From the NCBI RefSeq assembly GCF_030409215.1, contig NZ_JAUFPL010000032.1, forward strand, positions 98,872 to 162,871: a stretch of DNA of 64,000 bases, in the 5' to 3' direction. The notes under the pieces were generated by a model that worked only from the letters and a program-made list of their open reading frames with translations, did no database searches and was not told where the DNA came from. This DNA is from Halomonas ramblicola (GTDB lineage: Bacteria > Pseudomonadota > Gammaproteobacteria > Pseudomonadales > Halomonadaceae). Both the position numbers and the translations under genes were made by a program. Shown piece after piece: positions 27,068-39,170 of the stretch. Numbering within the stretch: the stretch's first letter is position 1; each line of letters begins with the position of its first letter.

Positions 27068-28921
27068 TCACGCCGCCACTGCCATCACCAGCAGGATCAG
27101 GGTCGCCCCGACCACCATCGACACGGCATAGAGACGCAGCTTGCCGCCCTGGGTGCGCGACAGCGCCACATGCAGCCACCACGCCAGTCGCGCGGGCAGC
27201 AGGCCCAGGGCATCGATGGCATCGTGTCGCAACCCGCTCACCAGGCCGCGATAGGGACGCACCAGCAGGCGCTCGTAGGCGGCATCGAAGCCCCAGGCGT
27301 GGTGCCACAGGCGCCAAAGCCGGGCGCCCAAGCCACGGGCGGCGACGTCGGCCAGCCAGGCACGGCGGTTCAGGAACAGCCAGGCACCCAGCGCAATCCC
27401 CAGCAGGGCGACGCCGCCGGCCAGGAGCTCGAGCGCCAGGTGCCAGCCTTCGCTACCTTCGTGAGGGGCGGGCAGCACGCTCCCCAGCGGCGGCTCGAGC
27501 CAGGCACCGAGGAAGGTCGACAGCAGCGCCAGCACCACCAGCGGCAGCCCGTGCGCCAGTCCCTGCCCTGCCTCGGCCCGGCGGGCGCCCTCGCTGCCCG
27601 CTTCGCCGTGGAAGATCCCGACGATCAGGCGCAGGAGGTACAGCGAGGTGAGCAGCGAGCCGAGCAGCCCGGCCAGCAGCAGCGCCCCATGGCCCGCGGC
27701 CAACGCCTGCCACAGGATCGCGTCCTTGCTGTAGAACCCGGCGGTGACCAGCGGCAGCGCCGCCAGTGCCGCCCCGCCCACCAGGAAGCCGACATAGGCC
27801 AGCGGCAGGCGCCGCCATAGCCCGCCCAGGCGGCGGATGTCCTGCTCGTGATGGCAACCGACGATCACCGCGCCGGCGGAGAGGAACAGCAGCGCCTTGA
27901 AGAAGGCGTGCGTCATCAGGTGGAAGATCGCCGCCTCGAAGCCGGCCACCCCCAGCGCCAGGAACATGTAGCCGATCTGGCTCATGGTCGAATAGGCCAG
28001 CACGCGCTTGATGTCGGTCTGCGCCAGGGCGGCGAAGCCGGCCGCCAGCAATGTCAGGGCGCCGATCACCCCGGTCAGCCACAGCACGGCCGGGGCGAGC
28101 AGGAAGACCCCGTGCAGCCGCGCGACCAGATAGACCCCGGCGGTGACCATGGTCGCCGCATGGATCAGCGCCGACACTGGGGTGGGGCCGGCCATGGCGT
28201 CGGCTAGCCAGGTGTGCAGCGGCAGCTGCGCCGACTTGCCCAGCGCCCCGCCCAGCAGCAGCAGCGCCGCCAGTTCGACCAGGGGGTCGCCGGCCGACCA
28301 GCGCTCGGGCGCACGCTGGAGAATCTCGGCAATGTTCAGCGTGCCCAGTTCGCGGAACAGCAGAAACAGCCCGATGGCCAGGAAGGCATCGCCGATGCGG
28401 GTGACGAGGAAGGCCTTGAACGCCGCCCGGACGTTGGCGGCGGTGCGGTAGTAGTGGCCGATCAGCAGGTAGCTGCACAGCCCCACGCCTTCCCAGCCCA
28501 GAAACAGCAGCAACAGATTGTCGCCCAGCACCAGCAGCACCATGCTGGCCACGAAGAGGTTCATGTAGGCGTAGAAGCGCGTGACGCCCTCCTCGCCCTG
28601 CATGTACCAGGCGGCGAACCAGTGGATCAGCAGGCCGACGCCGGTGATGACGCCGAGCAGGGTCAGCGACAGGCCATCCAGCCTCAGGCCGATGGTGGGC
28701 TGGAAGTCGCCCACCGCGATCCAGCGCCACAGCGTCAGCGTCCGGGCCTCGGGCGCGGCGAGGTAGTGGTGGGCCAGCAGCGCCGTGACCAGGGCCGCCA
28801 GCGCCACGCTGGTCACCCCGACCCAGGTCGTGCCACGCCGGCCCAGTCGCGCCCCGGAGAAGGCCAGGATCAGCGTCCCGGCCAGGGGCAGCAGGAAGGT
28901 CAGCGGCAGGGTCCAGGTCAT
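27068..28921 (-). CDS. nuoL: NADH-quinone oxidoreductase subunit L
   Basis: A 617-residue subunit, the distal proton pump of complex I, including the C-terminal lateral helix region. Motifs include [53 protein letters not shown] and [18 protein letters not shown]. The start is the ATG at 28921 with GGGAGG seven bases upstream. A longer open frame reaches 29080 but runs through nuoK in another frame. It follows nuoK by 11 nt. Confidence 0.96.
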   Translation of the reverse strand: MTWTLPLTFLLPLAGTLILAFSGARLGRRGTTWVGVTSVALAALVTALLAHHYLAAPEARTLTLWRWIAVGDFQPTIGLRLDGLSLTLLGVITGVGLLIHWFAAWYMQGEEGVTRFYAYMNLFVASMVLLVLGDNLLLLFLGWEGVGLCSYLLIGHYYRTAANVRAAFKAFLVTRIGDAFLAIGLFLLFRELGTLNIAEILQRAPERWSAGDPLVELAALLLLGGALGKSAQLPLHTWLADAMAGPTPVSALIHAATMVTAGVYLVARLHGVFLLAPAVLWLTGVIGALTLLAAGFAALAQTDIKRVLAYSTMSQIGYMFLALGVAGFEAAIFHLMTHAFFKALLFLSAGAVIVGCHHEQDIRRLGGLWRRLPLAYVGFLVGGAALAALPLVTAGFYSKDAILWQALAAGHGALLLAGLLGSLLTSLYLLRLIVGIFHGEAGSEGARRAEAGQGLAHGLPLVVLALLSTFLGAWLEPPLGSVLPAPHEGSEGWHLALELLAGGVALLGIALGAWLFLNRRAWLADVAARGLGARLWRLWHHAWGFDAAYERLLVRPYRGLVSGLRHDAIDALGLLPARLAWWLHVALSRTQGGKLRLYAVSMVVGATLILLVMAVAA

Positions 28922-28932
28922 CGATCCTCCCT

Positions 28933-29241
28933 TTAGCCACGCATGCCGCTGGCCGTGTCGATATCCAGCGTCTTGAAACGGCGATAGAGCTGGTTGAGCA
29001 GCGCCAGCCCCACGCTGGCCTCCGCCGCCGCCAGGGTGATCACCAGCAGGAACATCGCCTGGCCCTCGGCCTGGTCCCACGCCATGCCGGCGACGATGAA
29101 CGCCAGGCCCGCGGCATTGAGCATGATCTCCAGGCTGAGCAGCATGAAGATCATGTTGCGCCGGAACATCAGCCCGGCCAGGCCCAGCGTGAACAGCACG
29201 GCCGCCAGCACCAGGCCATGCGCCATGGGAACGCCATTCAT
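28933..29241 (-). CDS. nuoK: NADH-quinone oxidoreductase subunit K
   Basis: A 102-residue three-helix membrane subunit. Two buried acidic residues essential in the family are seen, in [13 protein letters not shown] and in [14 protein letters not shown]. The ATG overlaps the nuoJ stop by four bases. An internal ATG four codons later (MAHGLVLA) has family-like sequence and could be the true start. Confidence 0.95.
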   Translation of the reverse strand: MNGVPMAHGLVLAAVLFTLGLAGLMFRRNMIFMLLSLEIMLNAAGLAFIVAGMAWDQAEGQAMFLLVITLAAAEASVGLALLNQLYRRFKTLDIDTASGMRG

Positions 29242-29762
29242 GCGCCGTCCCTCCCGCTATCCGCTTCCCGCGACACCGAGCGCCCCACGTGCGAGGCGGT
29301 GACCAGGGCCGCCAGCAGCAGCATCGCCACCAGCTCGACCACCACCAGCCAGGGCCCGAACAGCACCATGCCCACGGCCTTGGCGGTGAGGGTGTCGCCC
29401 TCGATCACCCGGCCGATATCGCCGTGCTGGAGGGTCGCGAGCAGCACGACCAGCAGCAGCGCCGCCAGCACGGACGGCCCCACCCAGGTCCGCGGCCCCA
29501 GCCAGGCACGCTCGCGGGCGGTCACCGCCGCGTTCAGGTTGAGCATCATCACCACGAACACGAACAGCACCATGATCGCCCCGGCGTAGACGATGACCTC
29601 CAGCGCCCCGGCGAAGGGCGCGCCGAGGGCGAAGAACACCAGGGCCACGGCCAGCAGCGAGACGATCAGGTAGAGCAGCGCATGGATGGGGTTGGTGCTG
29701 GTGATTACCCTCAGCGTGGCCAGCACGGCGACCAGGCCGCTTGCGTAGAATGCCAGTTCCAT
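29238..29762 (-). CDS. nuoJ: NADH-quinone oxidoreductase subunit J
   Basis: A 174-residue five-helix membrane subunit. It begins [30 protein letters not shown], with the family [10 protein letters not shown] motif in helix 2. The conserved [21 protein letters not shown] forms helix 3, which carries the pi-bulge in related structures. The start was placed at 29762, because upstream in-frame sequence is antisense-like and arginine-rich. It lies 40 nt after nuoI. Confidence 0.95.
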   Translation of the reverse strand: MELAFYASGLVAVLATLRVITSTNPIHALLYLIVSLLAVALVFFALGAPFAGALEVIVYAGAIMVLFVFVVMMLNLNAAVTARERAWLGPRTWVGPSVLAALLLVVLLATLQHGDIGRVIEGDTLTAKAVGMVLFGPWLVVVELVAMLLLAALVTASHVGRSVSREADSGRDGA

Positions 29763-29802
29763 ACAGGACCTCCGTGTGTCGGCTGAGTCGGGTCGGACGA
29801 GC

Positions 29803-30342
29803 CTAGGGCAGCAGCGTCCTGACGTCGCGAGGCGGCTTCTCGTCCTGCGCCTCGCCCTTGCCCTTGCCGGCGATGGCCAGCCCCGCCACCTTGTAGAAGT
29901 GGTAGTCATGGTCCTTGCCGGGCCCGTCGATCTGCAGGTCCTCCTTTTCGTAGACCATGTCCTGGCGCCGGTACTCGCTCATCTCGAAGTCGGGGGTGAG
30001 CTGGATCGCCGAGGTCGGGCACGCCTCCTCGCACATGCCGCAGTAGATGCAGCGCGAGAAATTGATGCGAAAGGAGGCGGGATACCAGCGGCCATCCTCC
30101 GCCTCGCCCTTCTCGAGGGCGATGCAGTCCACCGGACAGGCCACCGCGCAGAGGTTGCACGCCACGCAGCGCTCCTCGCCATCCGGGTCGCGGGTCAGGA
30201 CGATGCGACCGCGGAAGCGCGGCGACAGGTAGACCGCCTCCTCGGGGTAGCTGACCGTCTCGCGCTTGCGGAAGGCGTGACGGAACACCATGCCGAGGGT
30301 GCGCAGTTGCGACCAGGTTGCAGGAATCAGCGATGTCCACAT
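29803..30342 (-). CDS. nuoI: NADH-quinone oxidoreductase subunit I
   Basis: A 179-residue ferredoxin-like subunit that carries two 4Fe-4S clusters (N6a, N6b) linking the peripheral arm to the quinone site. The cluster motifs are [15 protein letters not shown] (from about residue 60) and [15 protein letters not shown]. An amphipathic N-terminal helix precedes them. The start is the ATG at 30342, with GAGGAGG upstream. It lies 16 nt after nuoH. Confidence 0.97.
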   Translation of the reverse strand: MWTSLIPATWSQLRTLGMVFRHAFRKRETVSYPEEAVYLSPRFRGRIVLTRDPDGEERCVACNLCAVACPVDCIALEKGEAEDGRWYPASFRINFSRCIYCGMCEEACPTSAIQLTPDFEMSEYRRQDMVYEKEDLQIDGPGKDHDYHFYKVAGLAIAGKGKGEAQDEKPPRDVRTLLP

Positions 30343-30358
30343 CTCGTGCCTCCTCGGT

Positions 30359-31345
30359 TCAGTCAGCGGCCGGCGACAGCCACAGGATGGCGGCACCGGT
30401 CACCAGCAGATTGATCAGCGTCAGCGGCAGGCAGACCCGCCAGCCGAAGCTCATCATGCGGTCGAAGCGTGGGCGCGGCAGGGAGGCGCGCAGCAGCACG
30501 AAGAGCACCAGCAGCGCCGCGGTCTTGAGCGCGAACCACACGAAGGGGGGCAGCCAGGGGCCGTGCCAGCCACCGAAGAACAGCGTCACGATGAGCGCCG
30601 AGACCAGCACCATGCCGAGGTACTCGCCGACATAGAACATGCCGAACTTCATGCCCGAGTACTCGATGTGATAGCCGTCGGCCAGTTCCTGCTCGGCCTC
30701 GGGCTGATCGAAGGGATGGCGATGGGTCACCGCGACCCCGGCGACCAGGAAGGTGCAGAAACCGAAGAACTGCGGGACGATGAACCACAGCCCCTGCTGG
30801 GCGGCGACGATGTCGCGCAGATTGAACGACCCCGCCAGCGCCACCACGCCCATCAGCGACAGCCCCATGAACACTTCGTAGGAGAGCGTCTGGGCGGTGG
30901 CACGCATGGCGCCGAGCAGCGCGTACTTGTTGCCGCTCGACCAGCCGCCCAGCAGCACGGCATAGACGTTGATGCCGGCCATGGCGAAGAAGAACAGCAG
31001 CCCGATGTGCCAGTCCGCCACGCCCCAGGTCGGGGTCCAGGGGATGATCATGAACGACAGCAGCAGCGAGGCCATGGCGATGGCCGGTGCCAGCACGAAG
31101 AGGGCGCGGTCGGCGAAAGGCGGGATCCAGTCCTCCTTGAACAGGATCTTGATCATGTCGGCGACCAGCTGCAGCGAGCCCCAGGGACCCACGCGATTGG
31201 GACCATGGCGATCCTGCCACAGGCCCAGCAGGCGGCGTTCGACCACGGTCATCACCGCCGCCAGCAGCAGCGCGCCGGCGAGGATCGCCAACGCCTGCGC
31301 CATGGCGGCGAGCACGACCACGAGCATCTCCGTCGACCCGTTCAC
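30359..31345 (-). CDS. nuoH: NADH-quinone oxidoreductase subunit H
   Basis: A 328-residue membrane subunit that forms the quinone-binding chamber with NuoB and NuoD. It has eight helices and the conserved segments [38 protein letters not shown] and [20 protein letters not shown]. The start is GTG at 31345, chosen because GGGGAGG lies about eight bases upstream; it overlaps the nuoG stop (GTGA). An ATG six codons later would put the purine run inside the start and is less likely. Confidence 0.95.
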   Translation of the reverse strand: MNGSTEMLVVVLAAMAQALAILAGALLLAAVMTVVERRLLGLWQDRHGPNRVGPWGSLQLVADMIKILFKEDWIPPFADRALFVLAPAIAMASLLLSFMIIPWTPTWGVADWHIGLLFFFAMAGINVYAVLLGGWSSGNKYALLGAMRATAQTLSYEVFMGLSLMGVVALAGSFNLRDIVAAQQGLWFIVPQFFGFCTFLVAGVAVTHRHPFDQPEAEQELADGYHIEYSGMKFGMFYVGEYLGMVLVSALIVTLFFGGWHGPWLPPFVWFALKTAALLVLFVLLRASLPRPRFDRMMSFGWRVCLPLTLINLLVTGAAILWLSPAAD

Positions 31346-34080
31346 GGCTGAGCCTCCCCATCCCCGGGTACCACCGACAGCCTGGCCGGTGCTCCGCTCG
31401 ATAGCGCGGCCGCCAGGCCGGCAGGGATCCCGACCAGGCCGCTGGGCAGTGCCGCATCGACCAGCAGCGGCAGCGTCAGGTGCACCAGCGAGGTCTCGAT
31501 GACCAGGGTGTCCCCCGCCTCGGCCGCGAGCCGCCGGGCATCCGCGGGTGCCAGGCGCAGGGTCGGGGCCGGCGCGCGCGCCATGATCGGCGCCGCGCGT
31601 GACGAGGTTTCCTCGCCACCGAACAGGCGGGGCAGCACCACGACCCGCCACTCGCCGACCCCGGCTTCAAAGGGCGGCGGTATCGCGTCGACATGGCCGG
31701 CGACGCCCGCCGCCGGCTCCAGCAGCCTGGCGCCGGGGTCCCCGCCGCGCAGGTGGCCGCCCACCTCGTCGGTGAACTTGTTCCAGGCCTGCGGCGAGTT
31801 CCAGCCCGGCGCCCAGGCGAAGGGCACCTCCCGGCGCGGTCGATCGAAGCCGGCATAGCCCTCCATGGAAAAGGTGAAGGGCGTGTCGGGATCCCGAGGG
31901 GGCGACGGCTCGCTGACATCGAGATCGGCGCGCATTGCCGTGCGCCCGCTGTAGCGGTGCGGCTGGCGGGCCAGCTTGAGGCCGCAGACCCGCTCGTCGG
32001 CCCCCGGTGCGGCCGCGACGATCCCGGCCAGCACCGGGTGGCGCCGCGCGCAGTCGCGGGTGAGATCATCGAAGGCGACGTCGGGCAGCGTGCGGCGCTG
32101 GAGACCGGCATGCAACGCCAGCAACCAGCGCCAGCCCGGATGGATGCGCGACTCGGGGCGGTGATAGCGCGGCTCGTACACCGGGTAGAAACGCTGGGCG
32201 CGGCCCTCGAGACTGACCAGGGTGCCGTCCGCCTCGGCGAAGCTGGCGGCGGGTAGGCCCAGGTGAGCCCGCTCCCAGGTCGCGGTGCGCTGATGATCGA
32301 GGGCAATCACCGTCTCGGCAGCGGCCAGCGCGCGATCCACGCGCTCGCCCGGCAGGCGCCGATGGAGGTCGTTTTCCAGCACCACCACGGCATCGGCGTC
32401 ACCTTGGCCGAGCGCGTCGAGTGCCCACTCCAGCGGTCGGCCATCGAGCAGCTCAACGCCGGTGCTGTTGGCCTCGCGACGCACCAGCGTCAGGCCGCCC
32501 CGGCGTTCCCGGGTCGCCAGCGCCCGCGCGACATTGCCGGCGGCCTCGAGGATCGCCGGCGACTCGAGCGAGCCGCCGGCGATCACCAGCGGACGCCGGG
32601 CCGAGCGCAGCGCCTCGGCGATGCGCTCGGCCGTCGCCCGGGTGCGCTCGTCGAGCCCCCCGACGGCGGGCGCCGTCGCATCGATGGCGTGGGCCACCGC
32701 GAAGCCCAGGCGGGCGATGTCATCGGGGGCCAGGTGCAGGCAGCGCTCGGCGATGGCGTCCAGCTCGGTGGTCGTGGGGTAGGCGATGAACAGCGGATGA
32801 CGGGCATCCTGCGCCAGGGTCATCACCGCCTCGGCATTCCAGGCGGGGATGTCGCGGGCTTCGGCCAGGACCTCGCGACGCCCCAGCACCGCCTGGCGCA
32901 CCGCCAGCCCCAGCCGCGCGGCGCTCGCAATCAGGTCCTCGCCGAGCACCAGCACGGCGTCGTGCGCCTCGACCTCGCGCAGGGTCGGCGTGGGCAGGCC
33001 GGCATCGAGGTTGAGCCGACGCATTCGCGCCAGGCAGACCTGCTCACGCTCGGCGATGCCGGTGGAAAAGTTGTCCTGGCCGACCAGTTCGCACAGCTGG
33101 TGGTTGCTCTCCAGGCTCGCCCGCGGCGAGCCGATGCCGATCACCCGTCGGGCCCGGCGCAGTGCCTCGCCGCCGCGCTCCAGGGCCTCGTCGACGTCCA
33201 GGACGCGCGTCTCCCCCGCCGCGGCGTGCCATTCGGGGCGGCGCGGGCGATCGTCACGATTGACGTAGCCATGGCCGAAGCGGCCACGGTCGCACAGGAA
33301 GAAACGATTGACCTCACCATGGTAGCGGTTCTCGATGCGCCGGATCTCGCCATAGCGCTCGCCGGGGCTGGTGTTGCAGCCCACCGCGCACTGGTGGCAG
33401 ACGCTGGGGGCGAACTGCAGGTCCCACTTGCGGGCATAGCGCTCGGAATGGGGCCGGTCGGTGAACACGCCGGTGGGGCAGACCTCGGTCAGGTTGCCGG
33501 CGAAGGCGTTCTCCAGCACCCCCTCGCGATGGCGGCCGAAATAGATGTTGTCGCCGGCGCCGAAGGCGCCCAGGTCCGTGCCGCCGGCATAGTCGCGGTA
33601 GAAGCGCACGCAGCGGTAACAGGTGATGCAGCGGTTCATCTCGTGGGCGATGAAGGGCCCCAGGTACTGATTGCGATGGGTGCGCTTGCGAAAGCGGTAG
33701 CGGCGCCGGTGATGGCCGGTCATCACCGTCATGTCCTGCAGGTGGCAGTGACCGCCCTCCTCGCACACCGGGCAGTCGTGGGGATGGTGCACCATCAGCC
33801 ATTCGATGACGTTGGCACGGAACTCGCGGGCCTGGTCGTCGGCGATCGAGATCCGGGTGCCGTCGGCGGCCGGCGTCATGCAGGCCATGACCAGCGCCCC
33901 CTGGGTGTCATCGGCGTCCCGGTACTGCTTGACCGCGCACTGGCGACACGCCCCCACGCTGCCCATGGCCGGATGCCAACAGAAATAGGGCAGATCGAAG
34001 CCCAGGGTCAGACAGGCCTGGAGCAGGTTGTCCCGGTCATCGACCGCATAGCGGCGACCGTCCACCTGAATCGTCGCCAT
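31342..34080 (-). CDS. nuoG: NADH-quinone oxidoreductase subunit G
   Basis: A 912-residue peripheral-arm subunit with several iron-sulfur clusters. The 2Fe-2S domain (about residues 1-90) shows [31 protein letters not shown] and [11 protein letters not shown] bind the next clusters. [17 protein letters not shown] is the N7-type motif found only in some bacteria, including E. coli. A molybdopterin-oxidoreductase-like domain fills the rest. The start is the ATG at 34080, inside the nuoF stop. A much longer in-frame extension is antisense to nuoF and not real. Confidence 0.96.
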   Translation of the reverse strand: MATIQVDGRRYAVDDRDNLLQACLTLGFDLPYFCWHPAMGSVGACRQCAVKQYRDADDTQGALVMACMTPAADGTRISIADDQAREFRANVIEWLMVHHPHDCPVCEEGGHCHLQDMTVMTGHHRRRYRFRKRTHRNQYLGPFIAHEMNRCITCYRCVRFYRDYAGGTDLGAFGAGDNIYFGRHREGVLENAFAGNLTEVCPTGVFTDRPHSERYARKWDLQFAPSVCHQCAVGCNTSPGERYGEIRRIENRYHGEVNRFFLCDRGRFGHGYVNRDDRPRRPEWHAAAGETRVLDVDEALERGGEALRRARRVIGIGSPRASLESNHQLCELVGQDNFSTGIAEREQVCLARMRRLNLDAGLPTPTLREVEAHDAVLVLGEDLIASAARLGLAVRQAVLGRREVLAEARDIPAWNAEAVMTLAQDARHPLFIAYPTTTELDAIAERCLHLAPDDIARLGFAVAHAIDATAPAVGGLDERTRATAERIAEALRSARRPLVIAGGSLESPAILEAAGNVARALATRERRGGLTLVRREANSTGVELLDGRPLEWALDALGQGDADAVVVLENDLHRRLPGERVDRALAAAETVIALDHQRTATWERAHLGLPAASFAEADGTLVSLEGRAQRFYPVYEPRYHRPESRIHPGWRWLLALHAGLQRRTLPDVAFDDLTRDCARRHPVLAGIVAAAPGADERVCGLKLARQPHRYSGRTAMRADLDVSEPSPPRDPDTPFTFSMEGYAGFDRPRREVPFAWAPGWNSPQAWNKFTDEVGGHLRGGDPGARLLEPAAGVAGHVDAIPPPFEAGVGEWRVVVLPRLFGGEETSSRAAPIMARAPAPTLRLAPADARRLAAEAGDTLVIETSLVHLTLPLLVDAALPSGLVGIPAGLAAALSSGAPARLSVVPGDGEAQP

Positions 34081-35411
34081 CAGCCTCCCTCCTCCCTTGC
34101 ACCGGCGATGCCGCGGGCGAATTCGTCGCGGAAGAAGTGGATCGCCGAGGCCAGCGGCATCGCCGCGCCGGGGGCATGGGCGCAGAAGGTCTTGCCGGGC
34201 CCCTGATCCGCGGCCAGCGCCTCGAGCCGTTCGATGTCCCCTGGCTGCCCCTCGCCACGCTCCAGCGCGCGCAGCAGTTCCACCGCCCAGGGCAGGCCGT
34301 CGCGGCACGGCGTGCACCAGCCGCAGGATTCGCGGGCGAAGAACTCTTCCAGGTTGCGCACCAGCGCGACCAGGCTCTGATCGTCGGCCACCAGGGTGAG
34401 AAGGCCGGTGCCCAGGCGACTGCCGGCCTTGCCGATGGTGTCGAAGTCCAGCGCCAGGTCGAGGTGCTCGGGCAGCAGGAAGCCGGTGCTGCCGCCACCC
34501 GGCAGCCAGGCCTTGAGCGTGCGGTCGTCGCGCAGCCCCCCGGCGCGGTCGAGCAGCTCGCCCGCCGGGGTGCCCATGGGCAGTTCCCACAGCCCGGTGC
34601 GCCGCACCTGGCCCGAGACGCCGTAGAGCTTGGTGCCGCCGTCGTCGCTGCGCTCCCCGGAGAGCCCCTGGTACCAGTCGGCCCCGAAGCGCAGCGCCGC
34701 CGGCACGTTGCACAGCGTTTCGACGTTGTTGACCACGGTCGGCTTGCCCCAGGCGCCGGACTGGCCGGGAAACGGTGGCTTGGCCCGCGGGTTGGCGCGC
34801 TGCCCCTCCAGGGAGTTGATCAGGGCGGTCTCCTCGCCGCAGATATAGCGTCCGGCCCCGGTGTGCAGGGCGATGTCGAAGTCGAAGCCGCTGCCGGCGA
34901 TGTCGCGGCCCAGCCAGCCGGCGGCGCGCGCCTCCTCGATGGCCCGCTCCAGCGCTTGCGCTGCCGCGACGTATTCGCCGCGCAGGAAGATGTAGCCGTA
35001 GTACGCCGCATTGGCGTAGCCGCCGAGAATCATGCCCTCGAGCAGCAGGTGCGGCAGCTGTTCGAGCAGCAATCGGTCCTTGAAGGTACCGGGCTCCATC
35101 TCGTCGGCATTGCACACCAGGTAGCCGCGCGGCACCTCCTCGCCCTTGAGCGTCAGGCTCCACTTGACGCCCGCCGAGAAGCCGCCGCCGCCGCGACCGC
35201 GGATATTGGCCGCCTTGAGGGTCTCGATCACCGCATCCGGCGTCTGATGGCCGAGCACCTGGCGCACCACGCCGTAGCCGTCCTTGGCGACATAGTCGTC
35301 GAGGTCGACTCGCTCGCCGTCATCGCGCAGCCACCAGGTCAGCGGATGCGTCTCGAGGCGACGCTCGCCCCCCGCCTGGTGCAGCCGGCTGCGGTAGCGC
35401 GTCGCGGTCAT
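34080..35411 (-). CDS. nuoF: NADH-quinone oxidoreductase subunit F
   Basis: A 443-residue subunit that binds NADH, FMN and the N3 4Fe-4S cluster, where electrons enter complex I. Visible are the glycine-rich [14 protein letters not shown] loop, [27 protein letters not shown] and the cluster motif [12 protein letters not shown] near residue 355. Its ATG overlaps the nuoE stop by four bases and its stop overlaps the nuoG start by one (TGATG). Confidence 0.97.
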   Translation of the reverse strand: MTATRYRSRLHQAGGERRLETHPLTWWLRDDGERVDLDDYVAKDGYGVVRQVLGHQTPDAVIETLKAANIRGRGGGGFSAGVKWSLTLKGEEVPRGYLVCNADEMEPGTFKDRLLLEQLPHLLLEGMILGGYANAAYYGYIFLRGEYVAAAQALERAIEEARAAGWLGRDIAGSGFDFDIALHTGAGRYICGEETALINSLEGQRANPRAKPPFPGQSGAWGKPTVVNNVETLCNVPAALRFGADWYQGLSGERSDDGGTKLYGVSGQVRRTGLWELPMGTPAGELLDRAGGLRDDRTLKAWLPGGGSTGFLLPEHLDLALDFDTIGKAGSRLGTGLLTLVADDQSLVALVRNLEEFFARESCGWCTPCRDGLPWAVELLRALERGEGQPGDIERLEALAADQGPGKTFCAHAPGAAMPLASAIHFFRDEFARGIAGAREEGG

Positions 35412-35917
35412 GGGTATGCCTCCAGCAGGGTGGCCAGGTCCTCCGCCGCGACGGTGGCGTAGGTGTCGTCATCGATCATTAGTGCCGGGGCGCCATCGCA
35501 CGCCCCCAGGCAGCAGGCCGGCAGCAGCGTGAAGCGGCCATCGTCGGTGGTCTGGCCGAAGTCGATGCCCAGCTGGCCGGCCAGCGCCGCGTGCAGTGGC
35601 TCGAAGCCGGTGAGGAAGCACACGCTGCTGTCGCAGATCAGGATCACGTGACGGCCCACCGGCTGGCGGAAGATCAGGCTGTAGAAGGTCGCCACGCCTT
35701 CGACCGAAGCGGGTCCGATGCCCAGTGTCTCGGCGATGGCGACGATCGCTCCGTCCGGCACCCAGCCATGTCGGCGCTGGACGATCTTGAGCGCCTCGAT
35801 GCACGCCGCCTGCGGCTGCTCGTAGTGGCGACGCTCCTGCTCGATGGCGCGCCGGTCCTGCGGGTCGAGCACGAAGCCGTCGCCGTCGCTTGCCAGGGGC
35901 TCCAGGTTCTCTCTCAT
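35408..35917 (-). CDS. nuoE: NADH-quinone oxidoreductase subunit E
   Basis: A 169-residue thioredoxin-like subunit carrying the N1a 2Fe-2S cluster. The four cysteine ligands are seen as CDSSVC and [11 protein letters not shown]. The N-terminal helical part contains [19 protein letters not shown] and [10 protein letters not shown], typical of the family. It starts 3 nt after the nuoCD stop and overlaps nuoF. Confidence 0.97.
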   Translation of the reverse strand: MRENLEPLASDGDGFVLDPQDRRAIEQERRHYEQPQAACIEALKIVQRRHGWVPDGAIVAIAETLGIGPASVEGVATFYSLIFRQPVGRHVILICDSSVCFLTGFEPLHAALAGQLGIDFGQTTDDGRFTLLPACCLGACDGAPALMIDDDTYATVAAEDLATLLEAYP

Positions 35918-35920
35918 GGG

Positions 35921-37714
35921 TCAGCGATCCACATCGGCCATGACGAAGTCGAGACTGCCCAGGTGGGCGATCAGATCCGAGACGAGAGCGCCGCGGATCA
36001 CCGCGGGAATCTGCTGCAGGTGGGGAAAGCTGGGGGTGCGGATACGGGTGCGGTAGCTCATGGTGCTGCCGTCGCTGGTCAGGTAGTAGCCGTTGATGCC
36101 CTTGGTCGCCTCGATCATCGCCAGCGACTCGTTGGCCTCGAGCACCGGCCCCCAGGACACCTGCAGGAAATGCGTGATCAGCGTCTCGATGTGCTCCAGC
36201 ATGCGCTCGCGGGGCGGCGGGGTGGTCAACGGATGGTCGGCCTTGTAGTCGCCGGCGGGCATGTGATCGACGCACTGCTGGATGATGCGCAGGCTCTGGC
36301 GCATCTCCTCGATACGCAGCCGGCCGCGATCGAGGATATCGCCGTTGGCGCCCACCGGCACCTCGAAGTCGAACTGCTCGTAGCCCGAATAGGGGCGCTG
36401 CTTGCGCAGGTCGAAATCGAGGCCGGTGGCACGCAGGTTGGGTCCGGTCACCCCCCAGGCCAGTGCCTCCCGGGTGGTGTAGGCGGCGATGTGGCGGGTC
36501 CGCTGGCGCACGATGGCATTGTCCATCATCGCTCGCTCGTACTCGCGCAGGCGTTTCGGCATCCAGGCGAGGAAATCCCGCATCAGTCGCTCCCAGCCCC
36601 GGGGCAGGTCCTGGGCCACGCCCCCGATGCGAAACCATGCCGGATGCATGCGAAAGCCGGTGATCGCCTCGATCACCTCATAGGCCTTCTGGCGGTCGGT
36701 GAAGGCGTAGAACACCGGGGTCATCGCCCCCAGGTCCTGCAGGTAGGTGCCGAGGTAGAGCAGGTGGCTGTTGACGCGAAAGAGTTCGGTCAGCATCACG
36801 CGGATGACCTTGACCCGCTCCGGCACCTCGATGCCGGCGAGCGTCTCCGCCGCCAGCACATAGGGCAGGTTGTTCACCACCCCACCGGTGTAGTCGACGC
36901 GATCGGTATAGGGGATGTAGCTGTGCCACGACTGCCGCTCGGCCATCTTCTCGGCACCGCGATGGTGGTAGCCGATATCCGGCACGCAGTCGACGATCAC
37001 CTCGCCGTCGAGCTGCAGCACGATACGAAAGGCGCCGTGCGCCGAGGGGTGGTTGGGGCCGAGGTTGAGGAACATGAAGTCGGTGTCCTCGCTCTCGCGC
37101 TGCATGCCCCACGCCTCGGGGTCGAACTGCAGTGCCCGCTGCTCCCGTTCCTGGCCCTCGACGGTCAGGGTATAGGGGTCGAACTCGGTAGCCCGGGCCG
37201 GATAATCCTTGCGCAACGGATGCCCCTCCCAGGTGGGCGGCATCAGCAGGCGCGTCAGGTGCGGATGGCCGCGGAAGACGATGCCGAACATGTCCCACAC
37301 CTCGCGCTCGTACCAGTCGGCATTGGGGTAGAGCGACCGGACGCTGGGTAGCGTCAGGTCGCCTTCGGCCAGGGCGACCTTGAGCATGACATCACGATTC
37401 CGCGACACCGAGAGCAGATGGTAGAAGACGGTGAAATCCGCCTCGGGCAGCCCCTCGCGCCGCGAGCGCAGGCGCTCGTCGACCGCCGAGAGGTCGAAGA
37501 GCATCTCGAAGGGCTCGGGCATGTCGCGCAGCAAGGCGAGCGCGTCGCACAGCGACTCCCGCGCCAGCCATACCACCGGCATGCCGGTCAGGGTGGCTTG
37601 CACGCCAATCGCCCGGGCCCCCAGGCGCTGCCTGAGGGCGACGACGACCGGGTCGTCTGCCCTGTCCTCCCGGGACGCCGCGTTCGACGGCATGGCCTGA
37701 CTCATCGATCGCAT
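35921..37714 (-). CDS. nuoCD: NADH-quinone oxidoreductase fused subunit CD
   Basis: A 597-residue fusion of NuoC (about residues 1-190) and NuoD (about 210-597), as in E. coli and most gammaproteobacteria. NuoC shows [29 protein letters not shown]. NuoD shows [15 protein letters not shown] with the quinone-site histidine, [14 protein letters not shown], and [14 protein letters not shown]. The ATG at 37714 has GGGAG eight bases upstream; a second ATG at 37705 is possible. It follows nuoB by 40 nt. Confidence 0.97.
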   Translation of the reverse strand: MRSMSQAMPSNAASREDRADDPVVVALRQRLGARAIGVQATLTGMPVVWLARESLCDALALLRDMPEPFEMLFDLSAVDERLRSRREGLPEADFTVFYHLLSVSRNRDVMLKVALAEGDLTLPSVRSLYPNADWYEREVWDMFGIVFRGHPHLTRLLMPPTWEGHPLRKDYPARATEFDPYTLTVEGQEREQRALQFDPEAWGMQRESEDTDFMFLNLGPNHPSAHGAFRIVLQLDGEVIVDCVPDIGYHHRGAEKMAERQSWHSYIPYTDRVDYTGGVVNNLPYVLAAETLAGIEVPERVKVIRVMLTELFRVNSHLLYLGTYLQDLGAMTPVFYAFTDRQKAYEVIEAITGFRMHPAWFRIGGVAQDLPRGWERLMRDFLAWMPKRLREYERAMMDNAIVRQRTRHIAAYTTREALAWGVTGPNLRATGLDFDLRKQRPYSGYEQFDFEVPVGANGDILDRGRLRIEEMRQSLRIIQQCVDHMPAGDYKADHPLTTPPPRERMLEHIETLITHFLQVSWGPVLEANESLAMIEATKGINGYYLTSDGSTMSYRTRIRTPSFPHLQQIPAVIRGALVSDLIAHLGSLDFVMADVDR

Positions 37715-37754
37715 TCGCTTTCACTCCCGGCTGAATGACGATGCCGATAGCGCC

Positions 37755-38432
37755 TCATACGTCGTCCGGTGTACGCAGTTCCGTGGCATGAATGCGACGC
37801 TCGCGCAGTGTCTCGCGTCGCGACGGCAGCTCGGCCCGATAGACGCCCTGGTCGCCGACCACCCACGACAGCGGCCGGCGCTCCGCCTGAATCGCGTCCT
37901 GCAGCAGCCGCAGCCCTTCCAGGAAGGCCTCCGGCCGTGGCGGGCAACCCGGCACATAGACATCCACCGGCAGGAACTTGTCGACCCCCTGCACCACCGA
38001 GTAGATGTCGTACATGCCCCCCGAGTTGGCGCAGGAGCCCATCGAGATCACCCACTTGGGCTCGAGCATCTGGTCGTAGAGCTGCTGGATCACCGGCGCC
38101 ATCTTGATGAACACGGTACCGGCGATGACCATGAAGTCCGCCTGGCGCGGCGAGGCGCGGATGACTTCCGAGCCGAAGCGGCCGATGTCATGGGGGGAGG
38201 TGAACGCCGTGGTCATTTCCACGTAACAGCACGACAGGCCGAAGTTGTAGGGCCACAGGGAGTTCTTGCGCCCCCAGTTGACGACGCTGTTGAGGACGTC
38301 GTCGAGCTTGCCGGTGAAGATGTTGCGCTCGAGCTGCTGCCGGGTGGGTGCCTCGACGCGGCGGCGTTCGCCCAGGGGGTAGCGGGCATCTCCCGCCACG
38401 CTGTCGTCGGCACGCGTCAGGGTGTACTCCAT
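37755..38432 (-). CDS. nuoB: NADH-quinone oxidoreductase subunit B
   Basis: A 225-residue subunit that carries cluster N2, the last before quinone. Cluster ligands are in GLSCCYVEM (adjacent cysteines), [12 protein letters not shown] and [15 protein letters not shown]. The N terminus [21 protein letters not shown] is longer than the family core. The start was set at the ATG at 38432 with GGAGGAAG upstream. The frame is open further upstream through the 140-bp gap to nuoA, but that stretch has proline/alanine-rich, non-family sequence. Confidence 0.96.
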   Translation of the reverse strand: MEYTLTRADDSVAGDARYPLGERRRVEAPTRQQLERNIFTGKLDDVLNSVVNWGRKNSLWPYNFGLSCCYVEMTTAFTSPHDIGRFGSEVIRASPRQADFMVIAGTVFIKMAPVIQQLYDQMLEPKWVISMGSCANSGGMYDIYSVVQGVDKFLPVDVYVPGCPPRPEAFLEGLRLLQDAIQAERRPLSWVVGDQGVYRAELPSRRETLRERRIHATELRTPDDV

Positions 38433-38572
38433 GCGACTTCCTCCAGCACGGACACAAGTGTCAGGCTTCGCCTGGGGCGCCGGGAGATCAGGCTCTGCAT
38501 TGGCCTGCGGTGGAGAGACCGGCCGGGCCTTGGCCTGCCGGCCGGCATTCCTGATGCCCAGGCGCCAGCTCG

Positions 38573-38980
38573 TCAGGACCGGTGTTCGAGGGGGCGGCGG
38601 CGTGGCGCCCAGTCCAGGGCGCCGACACGGCTGTCGTAGACCAGGCCGGCGAGCAGGATGAAGATGAACACCGCCGCGCCCCACAGGCCAGGCCAGCCGA
38701 CCTCGCGCACCGCGGCGGCCCAGCCGAACAGGTAGACGGCCTCGATATCGAAGATCACGAACAGCATCGCGACCAGGTAGAACTTGACGGAAAAGCGCTG
38801 ACGGATACTGCCGGCGCCGACCACCCCGGATTCGAAGGGCAGGCTCTTCGCCGGCCCCGAGCTGCGTCCTCCCAACAGGCTGGCGATACCGGCCATGAAC
38901 ACGCACAGTACCAGCACGGCCAGGACGAACAGCCCCACGGCCCATTGCTCGGCAATCACGGCGCTGGCGGTTTGGCTCAT
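38573..38980 (-). CDS. nuoA: NADH-quinone oxidoreductase subunit A
   Basis: A 135-residue three-helix membrane subunit, first gene of the 13-gene nuo operon. The family marks are [39 protein letters not shown], with the conserved cysteine position occupied by valine (ESGVVG). The start is the ATG at 38980 giving [13 protein letters not shown]. Between this gene and nuoB is an unusual 140-bp gap. Confidence 0.95.
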   Translation of the reverse strand: MSQTASAVIAEQWAVGLFVLAVLVLCVFMAGIASLLGGRSSGPAKSLPFESGVVGAGSIRQRFSVKFYLVAMLFVIFDIEAVYLFGWAAAVREVGWPGLWGAAVFIFILLAGLVYDSRVGALDWAPRRRPLEHRS

Positions 38981-39090
38981 GTCGCTCCTCGATGGTTCGC
39001 CGACCCGGCCCCTGCGTGTCAATGCCTCGGCAAGAGCAGGCGGCATTGAAAAGCGTTCCCTGATATCCGGATGGAAGGCGGCTGCTATTG

Positions 39091-39119
39091 AGGATAGGTG
39101 ATGAGACGCCCTTTGTCAG
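39091..39119 (-). promoter_or_regulatory. Putative nuo operon promoter
   Basis: On the minus strand CTGACA (39119-39114) and TATCCT (39096-39091) are separated by 17 bp. The match is five of six for the -35 and four of six for the -10. It would start transcription about 105 nt before nuoA, in the region shared with divergent thiD. Confidence 0.5.
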
Positions 39120-39170
39120 AGTGGTCCCTGAGGCTCACTCACCGACACCACCTTGCGATACCATGACGTC

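Noticed and set aside
31342..35163. nuoG read as a 1273-residue protein.
   Set aside because: The first ~360 residues of that frame lie inside nuoF in another frame and have no family similarity. The ATG at 34080, overlapping the nuoF stop, gives a normal 912-residue NuoG.
38981..39170. TPP riboswitch upstream of thiD.
   Set aside because: I do not find the conserved CUGAGA and ACCUGAUC-type segments in this 190-bp region, and thiD alone is often not riboswitch-controlled.
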